51,000 nucleotides of DNA, from assembly GCF_910592395.1 (NCBI RefSeq), contig NC_088314.1, positions 21,040,070 through 21,091,069 of the forward strand, in the 5' to 3' direction. Source of the stretch: Lineus longissimus. Lineage: Eukaryota; Nemertea; Pilidiophora; Heteronemertea; Lineidae. Below are positions 10,623 to 22,251 of this stretch, in pieces (position 1 is the first letter of the stretch; the number at the start of each line of letters is the position of its first letter). A program made the position numbers and the translations under genes. Under the pieces are notes generated by a model. The model did not search any database and was not told the DNA's origin. It saw nothing but the letters and a program-made list of their open reading frames with translations.

Positions 10623-13127
10623 ATAAAGGAGATAAGTCGGGATTCCTTGCCAACCTGGTTGACATACGACACGTTGAGCGACCAGCTCGAGGGCGTCCCA
10701 TCCACAGATGATGTGGGGGAACACAATATAGCCCTCGTGCCAGAGGAACCACTATCTGGCATGGTGAAACACTTCTTCACAGTTGTCGTCAAAGATGACC
10801 ACTCACCGCAGCAGCTCCTCTACTCACCAATGACCGAACGAACAAAAGTCTGGGAGAATTGCCGTAGTGACGATCCGGTCACCATGACTAAGATTATCCT
10901 GGACGCTGACATGGCGAGTCTGACCGGGAATGACAGGGCAAAGGTTTTTAATAGTATCATCAATCATCTGAGTGTAAGTCCGGATTTCCTCCGCCTTCAT
11001 CCGCTCGGAGATGAACCTGCTTATGACAAGAGTGCTCTTGTTGCTGGGCCTGGTAACACACAGGATCGTCAGAAACCTGGTGTTGTCCTATCCTGGCAGA
11101 TTGGCTGCGGGAGTGTTGATGCAGAGAACATGGCAATCCTTGAGAAGGTGGAGTCTTCAGCTCGTGATGGGAGCATGGCTAAGATCATTGGCCATCCGAT
11201 TGTGGGGTGGAGTGTGACGAACAATCGCCCTCAGTCAGTCCTGTTGTCACGTAAGAGGCGAGCCATCCAAGCCACAGCAGCTTTAGAGGCATCTCCTCCT
11301 ACAAAGGTCACTGGAGGACAGACTGACACGGAGGATTATTTTGGTGAAACAGAGGATGGATTTTCGAGGAATATACCAAACATGGCATCGCCCAAACAGA
11401 CAAAGCATCATCGCACAAAAACTGCCGGGCGCCACATGCATAAAAAATCCCGTCGGCCTAATGGCAATAAATACAAGAGCCCAATGGCGACACCATCAAT
11501 GACCCCTATCGTGCCTACCGCTCATATCAAAGTTACATCAACAATGGTTGGTGTTGAGATGCAGCCTTCGCGGAGTAAGATTATCTATACAACTCCATCA
11601 CCGGAACAAGCAGTATCTCGTACAGCAATCCTGGTCCAACCGAGCATGCCAGGTGAGCGCCCTCTTACGACCACATCGTACACAGCACCTCTACCGACGC
11701 CGTTCTTACCGACATATACTCAGTTCCCATCAATGCCATCGACCTCGGAGCCGACGATCACAAGTACCAGCACTGAGATCAAGCCGTCGAGATCCAAGGA
11801 GAAGACGAAGCCATCCAAAGAACCTGTGTCACCTGAACCTGAGAAGAACAAGACCCCTTTTCCCAACAAGAGGGTGTTCAAGAGAATCGATGGCAACTTT
11901 GGCCGGATGATCAGCATCAAGATCCCACCGGAGCTGTTCAAGGATGAAGAGGATGGAGACACGAGGAACCTGAAACTGATGCTGTTACGTGAGCACATGA
12001 GTGTGCCGCGATCTCATTGGCTCCAGCTGAAGGAAAAGCAGCAGATACTTCAGGGCGTGTTGCTCCCGCAAAAATCACGTGGTGGAAAGATGCCACGCAA
12101 GTTAGAGTTCAATTATGAATTAGCCGCAATTGATAGCGGTGGGAAGATCGCTCGTACACCACTTCAAGTTGTTATGAAGAGATTACCCCATATTAATAAG
12201 ATAAATCATGAGTTTATGATCTCCATCGACTTTGATTATAACATCTTCAAGGATAACGTGGTGAATAGCTTGACGGTTGTTAATAAGATTGCTCGCCTCT
12301 ATGGCGATAATAATGCTGATAATATCATCATCACCAGCCTGAATCCAGGCTCGGTTTTATTTTCCTGGACAAACACGAGCGTGGAGATGGCCCCCTGCCC
12401 TGCGCTGGAAATCAACCAGTTGCTGTCTTACATCATAACCGATAAGAAGACACTGACACAATCATTCGTGGACATCATGCGGCCGTACCGCATCAAGACA
12501 GCTGGTGCTCGGGCCCTAGGCGCCTGCCAGGGCTTGATCTTTAAAGCTATCGGCAAGAGTGCAGACGGTGATGATGGCATAGTTGTCGTGCAAAACATGG
12601 ATGACAAAACACCATACGTTGTGAGCCCAGAAACTGGCCAATCAGAAGACGGCAAATCACGTGAGACAAGTGAGGATAATTTGTTAATCACCACCGTTGT
12701 GCCTGCGGTTGTGATCGCGGCTATGATTCTGTTGGCCGCAATCATTGCGTGCGTTTTGTATCGTAAAAAACACAAGGGGAAACTCTCCCATGAAGACAAG
12801 CATACGTTCGTCAACAAGGGCATACCGGTCATCTTCGCCGATGAGTTAGAAGATAAACCAGACCCACCAACGAAACCGCTCATCATGCCTGAGGAGAAGC
12901 CCCCCTTGCCACCACCTGAGTACCACCGCTCCGGTAGCATCCCACCCTCTCCACCATCAGATCATAAGGATCCGATCGAATCCACCGAGGATGAGCGTGA
13001 TTATGACGATCGCGACAATTCGCCACCATACCAGCCTCCACCACCATTCATGTCTGCGGATCATCGCCAGCAACGCCCACGCCAGGTTCAGATGCACCGC
13101 TCACCGCCACCATATGTACCACCCTAA
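10623..13127 (+). CDS. DAG1: Dystroglycan, coding exon 2 (most of alpha- and all of beta-dystroglycan)
   Basis: Dystroglycan links extracellular laminin-type ligands to dystrophin and the actin cytoskeleton. This exon gives residues 91-924 (human protein: 895). In order: the rest of the first cadherin-like fold (SRDSLPTWLTYD, LEGVPSTDDVGEH); the S6-like domain (ILDADM, ALVAGPGN, LSWQIGC, IIGHPIVGW); a furin-type site RKRR at residues 300-303, close to the known human RVRR; a Thr/Pro/Ser-rich mucin-like region to about residue 430; the second cadherin-like fold; and a SEA-like module. The alpha/beta autocleavage site aligns as NPG|SVLFSWTN at G666-S667 (human G-S at 653-654). The paired beta cysteines are in APCPALEI and GACQG. 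The membrane helix is at about 777-802, followed by YRKKHKGK. The cytoplasmic tail is strongly conserved (GIPVIFADELED, PPLPPPEY, PPYQPPPPF) and ends RSPPPYVPP, the dystrophin WW-domain ligand. Stop TAA at 13125-13127. Confidence 0.98.
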   Translation: MKEISRDSLPTWLTYDTLSDQLEGVPSTDDVGEHNIALVPEEPLSGMVKHFFTVVVKDDHSPQQLLYSPMTERTKVWENCRSDDPVTMTKIILDADMASLTGNDRAKVFNSIINHLSVSPDFLRLHPLGDEPAYDKSALVAGPGNTQDRQKPGVVLSWQIGCGSVDAENMAILEKVESSARDGSMAKIIGHPIVGWSVTNNRPQSVLLSRKRRAIQATAALEASPPTKVTGGQTDTEDYFGETEDGFSRNIPNMASPKQTKHHRTKTAGRHMHKKSRRPNGNKYKSPMATPSMTPIVPTAHIKVTSTMVGVEMQPSRSKIIYTTPSPEQAVSRTAILVQPSMPGERPLTTTSYTAPLPTPFLPTYTQFPSMPSTSEPTITSTSTEIKPSRSKEKTKPSKEPVSPEPEKNKTPFPNKRVFKRIDGNFGRMISIKIPPELFKDEEDGDTRNLKLMLLREHMSVPRSHWLQLKEKQQILQGVLLPQKSRGGKMPRKLEFNYELAAIDSGGKIARTPLQVVMKRLPHINKINHEFMISIDFDYNIFKDNVVNSLTVVNKIARLYGDNNADNIIITSLNPGSVLFSWTNTSVEMAPCPALEINQLLSYIITDKKTLTQSFVDIMRPYRIKTAGARALGACQGLIFKAIGKSADGDDGIVVVQNMDDKTPYVVSPETGQSEDGKSRETSEDNLLITTVVPAVVIAAMILLAAIIACVLYRKKHKGKLSHEDKHTFVNKGIPVIFADELEDKPDPPTKPLIMPEEKPPLPPPEYHRSGSIPPSPPSDHKDPIESTEDERDYDDRDNSPPYQPPPPFMSADHRQQRPRQVQMHRSPPPYVPP

Positions 13128-15104
13128 TGACTCCGCTTTCCCAGCTTATGTGTTCTTACCACGATTCTGTTTTATTTTCTATGTGGAAAAGTTCAACAAT
13201 GTCATCAGCTCGTTAGCAAGGTGAACATTAGGTAATCACTTTTAACACGGTGAAACTGCCAGTCAGCCAGTCGACACCTATTATCGCTGACGATTCTATA
13301 TTTTTGTTATGTGGAACAGTTTAAACAGTGACTTAACCCATTGGCTTAATGTGGAAGGCCATCATTGCGAGGAGAACACAGTCATCGATCACCTCATTTG
13401 TTTAGATGTCCTGCTGATATCTAACATACCAATATCATGAACCATGTCTTTGGTACCAATGTCTTTGTTTCAATGTCCGCTATGATATACAATGGACGTC
13501 ATGCTAGATTATTATACAATTGACGTCATGCTTATCGAAGGAGTGCTTGCAAGAACCAGTCATCCACACTTTTTACACGCAAGTGCACAAAAAAAATTTA
13601 TTACAGATTTGTTAAAACAGCAGTGTGGGTTTCTTGCACGTACCCTTCAATTGAATAATGAGAAGACACCCAAACAATGTTGAAAGATGCTAAAGTATGG
13701 TGTGGACAGGTGGATTCTGATTCATCGAGTAACTTGATTTGACTGATGATTCTTGTCAGTATGTTGGTAGCGACTTTAATAGCCATCAGTTGACCCGCAG
13801 AAGTAGAGGGAACATTTTTACTTCTGGAGATAAAGGCAGAATGCTGGTTGTCAGGTGAAGAACAGTCCTGCTGAGGACTTGTAACTGATCACCCGAGTTC
13901 ATAGCCAGGCCTTATCCTGACGATAATTTGGTTACCTTATTTTTCAATCGCTGGTGTTTTTTTCAAAAGAATTTTCAAACTGTTTTCTTCTTCTTAGGAA
14001 AGGAATTTTAGTGAGGTCAATTTTTTTCTTCACATTTCGAAAAGTTTTTTTTGGTGTTCCTTCATGTATTTTAGATGTAAAGCTTGGAAACTATATCTGG
14101 TAGAGAAGGTACGCAATGACGATGTCACCAGAACTCCCAGTCAAAAAGGGCTATGGGCTCTGTCTGACAGTATACACAGAACCAGTATGGAAAGGATTCT
14201 GATGAAGTGTTGTTTTATATTGATCAGGTGTCTCCATTTAACGAACTCTGCAATGTTACATATTCTCCTGCTAGGAACTTGAATGGATCTTTTACAAACT
14301 AAGAAAAACCTACTTTTAGTGTTTGTGCGGAAATACAACAAAAACTTGTTTTGATGCTGTGGCATTTTCTATCATGATCGCGTTTCAAAAGAGCTGTTGC
14401 CATGGTTACAGTGGTGTCTCTGGCAAAAAGCTGACAGTGTGAGTGTCGGGGGGTTTTGCATGCAACAGCTATCACATGTACTTGATTTTTTCTGAGTTTT
14501 GACATCATATTAGTTGTCATGACACCCTTTCTGGGCTATTTAGCCTGAGCGCTATTGTGTCGCGTTTTGGAGCATTAATCAGGTACACAATCTAAGATAT
14601 TCGTAGTATGGCCAGGCTAGGGCTCCAGTTTTGATCCGTTTGTAATTTGCTACAGATTCTAATTTGATTGTGGGCTTAGGTTATTTTTGGGCTACCCTGT
14701 AGGGAATACTTCTGTCTTTATTAATGTGTCCTTAAATGGCATGAACCCTTGTCATAACCGCTTTCTTATGCCACAGGGGTTTCATTATCCTGATTACTAT
14801 GAAACAGTTTGAAATCGGATGGTGATGTTGTGTTATCATGTTCAAATTATCGATTTTATTGGCTCATTATTGATACAGTGAGTGACGAGGTGATGATCCA
14901 ACATTGATTCAAGTAATGACGGGTTTCCTTGACGATGAGAAAGGTAGCAGCCATTGATATGCTGGGGAGCACACATTATTCATGTGGAACACAAAGAGGA
15001 GGTTTCATAAACACGTATCACGCGTTCTGTTTCTGGTAAGCAGTGTTAATGGAAAGTCAGATTGCAGGGAATAGCATTTTTTTGGTCATTTTATAGTAGA
15101 TTTT
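13128..15104 (+). other. Probable dystroglycan 3'UTR and flank, no further gene seen
   Basis: No recognisable coding sequence. Two GACGTCAT motifs occur at about 13496 and 13522. No consensus AATAAA is seen soon after the stop codon; the first clear ones are near 16112 and 16957, so the 3'UTR may be long. Confidence 0.4.
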
Positions 15105-15294
15105 GTATGGGCTCATGTATGGGCTCATGTATGGGCTCATGTATGGGCTCATGTATGGTCTCATGTATGGGCTCATGTATGGTCTCATGTATGGGCTCAT
15201 GTATGGGCTCATGTATGGTCTCATGTATGGTCTCATGTATGGGCTCATGTATGGGCTCATGTATGGGCTCATGTATGGGCTCATGTATGGGCTC
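15105..15294. repeat. 12-bp minisatellite, about 16 copies
   Basis: Tandem copies of GTATGGGCTCAT, with GTATGGTCTCAT as the only common variant. Because 12 is a multiple of three and the unit lacks stops in several frames, long artificial frames (MYGL, CMGS or MSPY repeats) appear on both strands; they do not look like real proteins. Confidence 0.95.
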
Positions 15295-17330
15295 CATAAT
15301 AATTCACTGGTCTTGAAAGTGGTTTAATGTTGAAAGCCAAGGCAGCCTGGCCAAACAAGATTGGAAGGTTTGGGGTTGTATCAAGATGGCACTCAAAACA
15401 GTCGTTTCTTATGAACATGAACTCTACCAACAAGTCAAGTCTTCTCGATTACTAAATGATCAAATTTCTGTACAGATATACCGGTAATTGATTATGTAAA
15501 TGTAATTTACGATCTGCAATGTTGTCAAGTTCACTAGTTACTGATTCACAACACATGAGTAGGTTTAGATGTTACTTTCTCTCAAAACTTGTAGGTATTT
15601 ATAATGATTGTGTAAGTTTTGTCATCGCATATCCTTTTTTCAGAATTTTTTTTGATTTCTTGCCTTAAACCGGCTTTTCTCTTGCCGACTTTGGCATTCC
15701 CTTCTTCGCACAGAAGAGATGATTTGTGAATCAATCAGCTAGAAATGAAAAGTAAGAACAGTCCTTCGGTGATCTGTGATGGGATTCATTACAGGGTTCT
15801 GAAGTAGAGATCTTACATCTTGAAGAGATTGTCTTCAGGAGACTTCTAGACAAGAGTCTCCTGGTTTGTGCAAGAAAGCGTGACTTTGGCGAGAGTAAAG
15901 GGGTTCGAGGTGAGTGTCCCAGGTTGCATTTGACAACATTAGTGACCTTTTCCGATTTGATCTTCGGTGCATAGACTGTTTCGATGAGCTTTAAGAATTT
16001 AAGTGAAAATTAGATGTGAACGGCAAACAAAACTAGGTCCTGTTTTCGGAGGATCAGCTATCATATAAATTAATCATGTACATTTTCATAGGTAAACTGT
16101 GTATTTAGATGAATAAAGGCATTTGTATCTATAATATTTCTATTCAGCTAGTACATGTATGATGGGTGTATAGATGTATAGATGTGAGCCTATATCATGT
16201 ATCAATCAGCTCTGTATTATGCAAAGTTGGTTGGTGCCACCTGTGTTCACTGGACATGTGAACACATCATTATTCAGGTGGTGTGGGTCAGGTTAGTTTG
16301 GTCAACCATCATGTGTATGTATACCTCTGTATCATGAAACGCTTCTTGTCATCACAGTCATTATTAGTGTCCGTTACAGTTTTTGGGGGCGCCACATGTC
16401 TTGCAGGAATGTATAGCCGTTTTGAAATGATTGATCACAGCGCCACCACTCAGTTTCCTTGGGAACTCTCAAATCCAGGGAACGTAGGATTGCTTTTTAT
16501 CAAATATAAATCTAGATATTGTTTAATCAGTTCATAGTAACATTTGATCGCCTTCACAATTGTCTTACTTGAAACACTTTTCCAATGGAACCATTCCAGT
16601 CAAATATTGCCTCATTCAAATCCATTCTCCAGCCTTGTAATACTGGCACGGAGGGCAACTACTAGGCTTAGCTTATTACTCCCAGGCTTGAATAATAAGA
16701 AACCTTTGTATGATACTGGGTCAGTCAAAACATCAGAAACATAACAGCTGCCCAATTTGCTGGTATGCCATGGCCAGCAGAGCGATGTTAACATTTTCAA
16801 ATCCATGCTTCCCCATCACTGGCATTATTGGTGTTGAATTCAGACGAATCCTATGATTATGATCAATGCTCCAAGTTAACATGTTTCATATTATGACATG
16901 TCTATCTTCATAATGTGTACATCTTTCCCACTGTTCATAAATAGTTTACCAATATAATAAAAACATTTGCTAAAAACTTGTGTCCTGTTATTTTGTGTTT
17001 ATACATCTAGAGGGCGATAGTAGAGTCAATATCATTATCAGCTGTAGTTCTGGGAATTCGCTGCAATATACCTAGAAAACCACCTTGGTTGAGAGTCTGT
17101 TGAATTGGCAACCGTTTCCCACCTCGCTGAGTCCCTCAGCTCCTCGCTGGTGAATCCAGCCTCGGATTGAAGGGTACATCTAAACGGCCGAAACATGGCC
17201 TGTGGGCCTGATTCGAAGTTTTTTTCTCTTTTTGGCGAGGACATGCCATGACACCCCAGAAGCTTTTTTAGCCTTTGAAACTGAAGCTGCTTCTCTGTCT
17301 TCAGTATTTGACCAAAACTTCAACCACTAA
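15295..17330. other. Non-coding stretch between dystroglycan and the 23-bp array
   Basis: No coding exon recognised. It holds the two best polyadenylation-signal candidates for dystroglycan. No long repeat was noticed until the array begins. Confidence 0.4.
16957..17005 (+). terminator. Candidate polyadenylation site for dystroglycan
   Basis: AATAAA at 16957-16962 is followed after about 20 bases by a GT-rich stretch (TGTCCTGTTATTTTGTGTTT), the usual arrangement of a cleavage/polyadenylation site. A second AATAAA lies at 16112. Use by dystroglycan would imply a 3'UTR of roughly 3.0-3.9 kb. Confidence 0.3.
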
Positions 17331-20324
17331 GACCTTGTCTCCAGCAGCGCCGCCAAATTGGCTACCTTAGCGTCTCTACCTTGTCTCCCCATGCGTCTCT
17401 ACCTTGTCTCCCCTAGCGTCTCTACCTTGTCTCCCCTAGCATCTCTACCTTGTCTCCCCTAGCGTCTCTACCTTGTCTCCCCTAGCGTCTCTACCTTGTC
17501 TCCCCTAGCGTCTCTACCTTGTCTCCCCTAGCGTCTCTACCTTGTCTCCCCTAGCATCTCTACCTTGTCTCTACCTTGTCTTCCCAAGCGTCTCTACCTT
17601 GTCTCCCCATGCATCTCTACCTTGTCTCCCCTAGCGTCTCTACCTTGTCTCCCCTAGCGTCTCTACCTTGTCTCCCCTAGCATCTCTACCTTGTCTCTAC
17701 CTTGTCTCCCCAAGCGTCTCTACCTTGTCTCCCCTAGCGTCTCTACCTTGTCTCCCCTAGCGTCTCCACCTTGTCTCCCCTAGCCTCTCCACCTTGTCTC
17801 CCCTAGCGTCTCCACCTTGTCTCCCCTAGCGTCTCTACCTTGTCTCTACCTTGTCTCCCCTAGCATCTCTACCTTGTCTCCCCTAGCGTCTCCACTTTGT
17901 CTCCCCTAGCGTCTCTACCTTGTCTCTACCTTGTCTCCCCTAGCATCTCTACCTTGTCTCCCCTAGCGTCTCTACCTTGTCTCCCCTAGCGTCTCTACCT
18001 TATCTCCCCTAGCATCTCTACCTTGTCTCCCCTAGCGTCTCTACCTTGTCTCCCCTAGCGTCTCTACCTTGTCTCCCCTAGCGTCTCTACCTTGTCTCCC
18101 CATGCGTCTCTACCTTGTCTCCCCTAGCGTCTCCACCTTGTCTCCCCTAGCGTCTCCACCTTGTCTCCCCTAGTGTCTCCACCTTGTCTCCCCTAGCGTC
18201 TCCACTTTGTCTCCCCTAGCGTCTCTACCTTGTCTCCCCTAGCGTCTCTTCCTTGTCTCCCCTAGCGTCTCTACCTTGTCTCCCCTAGCGTCTCTACCTT
18301 GTCTCCCCTAGCGTCTCTACCTTGTCTCCCCTAGCGTCTGTACCTTGTCTCCCCTAGCGTCTGTACCTTGTCTCCCCTAGCGTCTCTACCTTGTCTCCCC
18401 TAGCGTCTCTACCTTGTCTCCCCTAGCGTCTCTACTTTGTCTCCACCAGCGCCGCCAAATTGGCTACCTTAGCGTCTCTACCTTGTCTCCCCATGCGTCT
18501 CTACCTTGTCTCCCCTAGCGTCTCTACCTTGTCTCCCCTAGCGTCTCTACCTTGTCTCTACCTTGTCTCCCCAAGCGTCTCTACCTTGTCTCCCCATGCA
18601 TCTCTACCTTGTCTCCCCTAGCGTCTCTACCTTGTCTCCCCTAGCGTCTCTACCTTGTCTCCCCTAGCATCTCTACCTTGTCTCTACCTTGTCTCCCCAA
18701 GCGTCTCTACCTTGTCTCCCCTAGCGTCTCTACCTTGTCTCCCCTAGCGTCTCCACTTTGTCTCCCCTAGCGTCTCTACCTTGTCTCCCCTAGCGTCTCT
18801 ACCTTGTCTCCCCTAGCGTCTCCACCTTGTCTCCCCTAGCGTCTCTACCTTGTCTCCCCTAGCGTCTCTACCTTGTCTCCCCTAGGGTCTCTACCTTGTC
18901 TCCCCTAGCGTCTCTACCTTGTCTCCCCTAGCGTCTCTACCTTGTCTCCCCTAGCGTCTCTACCTTGTCTCCCCTAGCGTCTCTACCTTGTCTCCCCTAG
19001 CGTCTCTACCTTGTCTCCCCTAGCATCTCTACCTTGTCTCCCCTAGCGTCTCCACCTTGTCTCCCCTAGCGTCTCCACCTTGTCTCCCCTAGCGTCTCCA
19101 CCTTGTCTCCCCTAGCGTCTCTACCTTGTCTCCCCTAGCGTCTCCACTTTGTCTCCCCTAGCGTCTCTACCTTGTCTCCACCTTGTCTCCCCTAGCGTCT
19201 CCACCTTGTCTCCCCTAGCGTCTCTACCTTGTCTCCCCTAGCGTCTCTTCCTTGTCTCCCCTAGCGTCTCTACCTTGTCTCCCCTAGCGTCTCTACCTTG
19301 TCTCCCCTAGCGTCTCTACCTTGTCTCCCCTAGCGTCTCTTCCTTGTCTCCCCTAGCGTCTCCACCTTGTCTCCCCTAGCGTCTCTACCTTGTCTCCCCT
19401 AGCGTCTCCACCTTGTCTCCCCTAGCGTCTCTACCTTGTCTCCCCTAGCGTCTCTTCCTTGTCTCCCCTAGCGTCTCTACCTTGTCTCCCCTAGCGTCTC
19501 TACCTTGTCTCCCCTAGCGTCTCTACCTTGTCTCCCCTAGCGTCTCTACCTTGTCTCCCCTAGCATCTCTACCTTGTCTCTACCTTGTCTCCCCATGCGT
19601 CTCTACCTTGTCTCCCCTAGCATCTCTACCTTGTCTCCCCTAGCGTCTCCACTTTGTCTCCCCTAGCGTCTCTACCTTGTCTCTACCTTGTCTCCCCTAG
19701 CATCTCTACCTTATTTTCCCTAGCATCTCTACCTTGTCTCCCCTAGCGTCTCTACCTTGTCTCCCCTAGCGTCTCTACCTTGTCTCCCCTAGCGTCTGTA
19801 CCTTGTCTCCCCTAGCGTCTCTACCTTATGTCCCCTAGCATCTCTACCTTGTCTCCCCTAGCGTCTCTACCTTGTCTCCCCTAGCGTCTCTACCTTGTCT
19901 CCCCTAGCGTCTCTACCTTGTCTCCCCATGCGTCTCTACCTTGTCTCCCCTGGCGTCTCTACCTTGTCTCCCCTAGCGTCTCTTCCTTGTCTCCCCTAGC
20001 GTCTCTACCTTGTCTCCCCTAGCGTCTCTACCTTGTCTCCCCTAGCGTCTCTACCTTGTCTCTCCTAGCGTCTCTACCTTGTCTCCCCTAGCGTTTCCAC
20101 CTTGTCTCCCCTTGTGTCTCCACCTTGTCTCCCCTAGCGTCTCCACTCTGTCTCCCCTAGCGTCTCTACCTTGTCTCCCCTAGCGTCTCTTCCTTGTCTC
20201 CCCTAGCGTCTCTACCTTGTCTCCCCTAGCGTCTCTACCTTGTCTCCCCTAGCGTCTGTACCTTGTCTCCCCTAGCGTCTCTACCTTGTCTCTCCTAGCG
20301 TCTGTACCTTGTCTCCCTTGGAAA
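17331..20324. repeat. 23-bp satellite-like array, left block (about 130 units)
   Basis: Tandem array whose unit reads TCTCTACCTTGTCTCCCC followed by TAGCG. Common variants are CATCTC for CGTCTC, CCACC or TTCC for CTACC, and CCATG or CCAAG for CCTAG; short units made only of CTACCTTGTCT also occur. The left edge carries a distinct leader, AGCGCCGCCAAATTGGCTAC at about 17346, which recurs inside the block near 18449, about 1.1 kb on, so there is a higher-order period. Most units contain CGTCTC, and TAG in one frame prevents long + strand open frames. Confidence 0.97.
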
Positions 20325-21437
20325 TTCGGTCACTTGATATGTACGCCCTATCCCACCGCTGCCACCACGCCAGTTAGGGTAAAACGAAAATAATGGTTGA
20401 TCGTCTCTGATGAATGTCAGCCTAGTTTCCCCAATGACTTTCAAAGGGGATGACCCGTCAGCTTGGTGGGCAGACTGTGAGCTTTTACGGATGTGTACGC
20501 CAAGTCTTTTAGAAGCTGGCAAGCTGATGAGGTTCCCTGTTGCGCCAGTATCAATAGTGATGCGGGCGCCATGGTGTTCATAGAAACAGTTTATGTAGGG
20601 TGACTGACGCACCTGGATTCTTTGGGCTGATGGGTTAAAGTTACAGCTACCCGGACCTTGAATGTCACTACTGCAATCAAAACTGGACACCTGAGGTTCC
20701 TGAGTAGTTGTGTCATAATCGGCATTGTCATTGTCAAGGATACTTAGTATCTGTCTTGCTCTTACCATGTAGCGGCGATCCTTTTCGGGGAGAAACTTGC
20801 ACTCGCTTAGGAAGTGTCCCTGATCACTGCGACCCGCCTGTTTGCAAAGAGGACAAGACTTATCCCCTCTGCCGTCGAACTTTCTGCCTGATCTCCCTTG
20901 AGGGCGAAACGAATTGGTTTTAGGAACGGATTGGTGTGATGCTGCGGCACGCATCACTTTAGCACTTTCGTTCGTACGTATTTCGTCCAGTAGAGAATCG
21001 AGGGCTTGGGAGATCTCCGGTTTTAACGATGATAGGGTCCTCGATCTTAGCTCGGTCCCGTAACGTTGTTTAACGAGTTTGGGTAACTCCGGGTTGATGA
21101 GTCTGAGCCACGTAAGTACTACCATATTCTCGAGAGAAGGTGAGAGCTCTTCATCTTCGGTCATGACAGACCCGTGGTGAGATAAGCCGTTCGCTTTTAG
21201 TAGATTGTCCTCGACGAAGGCCACGAGCCGTTGGTATAGGTCCTCTGGTCTTTCGTCAGGCCCTAGTTGAAAGTCGGCCAGATCAAGGAAATGGCCACCC
21301 GTTGTCTGGAATCCAAAGTGTAATCGGATAGTTTGCCAAATGAGATCGGTGGATGTGGAGTTCTTCACTATAGTATTCCGGGAAATAATTGGACAGAAGT
21401 TCGCTATTTGACCTAACATTAGTTCTAACATGGACAC
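20295..21437 (-). pseudogene. Retroelement Gag-protease fragment (Ty3/Gypsy-like)
   Basis: An open frame of about 380 residues. The first part is helix-rich and Gag-like ([29 protein letters not shown]). A cysteine-histidine knuckle-like motif follows ([19 protein letters not shown]), then an aspartic protease active-site motif [10 protein letters not shown]. The frame is open at the N-terminus only back to a stop about 15 bases upstream of 21437, so the true Gag start is missing. Its end runs out of the element into the 23-bp array. Reverse transcriptase and RNase H are absent, and the neighbouring integrase piece is on the opposite strand, so this cannot be an autonomous copy. The Ty3/Gypsy assignment rests on motif style only. 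Confidence 0.75.
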
Positions 21438-21440
21438 CTT

Positions 21441-22192
21441 TTGTTGGGCAGTCCACCGCCGTTAGAGTATCGTTCACTCGTAGGCACGGTTTTTGGGTTC
21501 GAAGGAACCGCTGCCATTGCCTCTGCAACCCTAAATGCTCGCGTCCGCTCAAGAGGCCTCTCCGCACGTGAAATGATGCTACAACGTGACCAGTTCACGA
21601 ACAGACAGCTGAATATGTCTGACGAGTCTTTGATCCGAAATCAACACAGTAAGCGCAAAGACAATCACCCACATAGCGAAAAGTCAAAAGCTCCGAACAC
21701 GCGCACCTCCGACACTGGTTCAATACAGGATTGGGAAGTCGGCGACATCGTGTACCTCTACGCCGATCGTAACAAGTCCACATCTCGTGATCGTTACGTT
21801 ACATCTTGACGTCACTAGACAACAATTGGTGCAATATCAGAAAGCTTGTTGGTTCTCAACTGCGAAATGCATCTTACCGGGTCAAGAAAACTGAGTGTTA
21901 TAGGGTACCAAGCCAGGTAGTTCTAGACACTAAAAACTATAAGTACTCGACAGATGACGATGACGACGACGACTCCGACGTGACCGTGTGCGTACCTGCG
22001 ACGGAACGTGCCTTATCCGAACTCCCAGAGCCAATACAGACGCCACCGCCACCGCCCGTTCCCGAGATTCCTCTGGAAATAGCCGAGCCTTCGACCCAAA
22101 ATGAACCATGCATATCCGCGTCCACTGACCCTCAACCTCTGCGACGCTCCTGCCGTGATCGAAAGCAAACACAGTTTTACGGCCATTTCTAA
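21441..22192 (+). pseudogene. Retroelement integrase C-terminal fragment, frameshifted
   Basis: The recognisable part begins near 21540 (LSAREMMLQRDQFTNRQ), the typical segment after the integrase catalytic core in Ty3/Gypsy Pol. It continues through a chromodomain-like or GPY-type region with GDIVYLYADRN. The reading frame is then broken: the first frame stops at about 21809 and homologous sequence continues in another frame from about 21806 to 22192. The downstream part has a run of seven aspartates, a Pro-rich stretch and RRSCRDRKQ, a common Pol C-terminal motif. The integrase core, RNase H and reverse transcriptase are missing. Confidence 0.7.
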
Positions 22193-22251
22193 TTCAAACC
22201 TCATTCTCATGATCATTCGTGAATATATTGGACTCTCACTATCATCTTTCT

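Noticed and set aside
13495-13529. Two GACGTCAT motifs as a promoter
   Set aside because: They lie downstream of the dystroglycan stop with no TATA box or recognisable gene following.
15057-15327. Frames of MSPY, CMGS, MYGL and HEPI repeats
   Set aside because: They all arise from the 12-bp minisatellite and have no further support.
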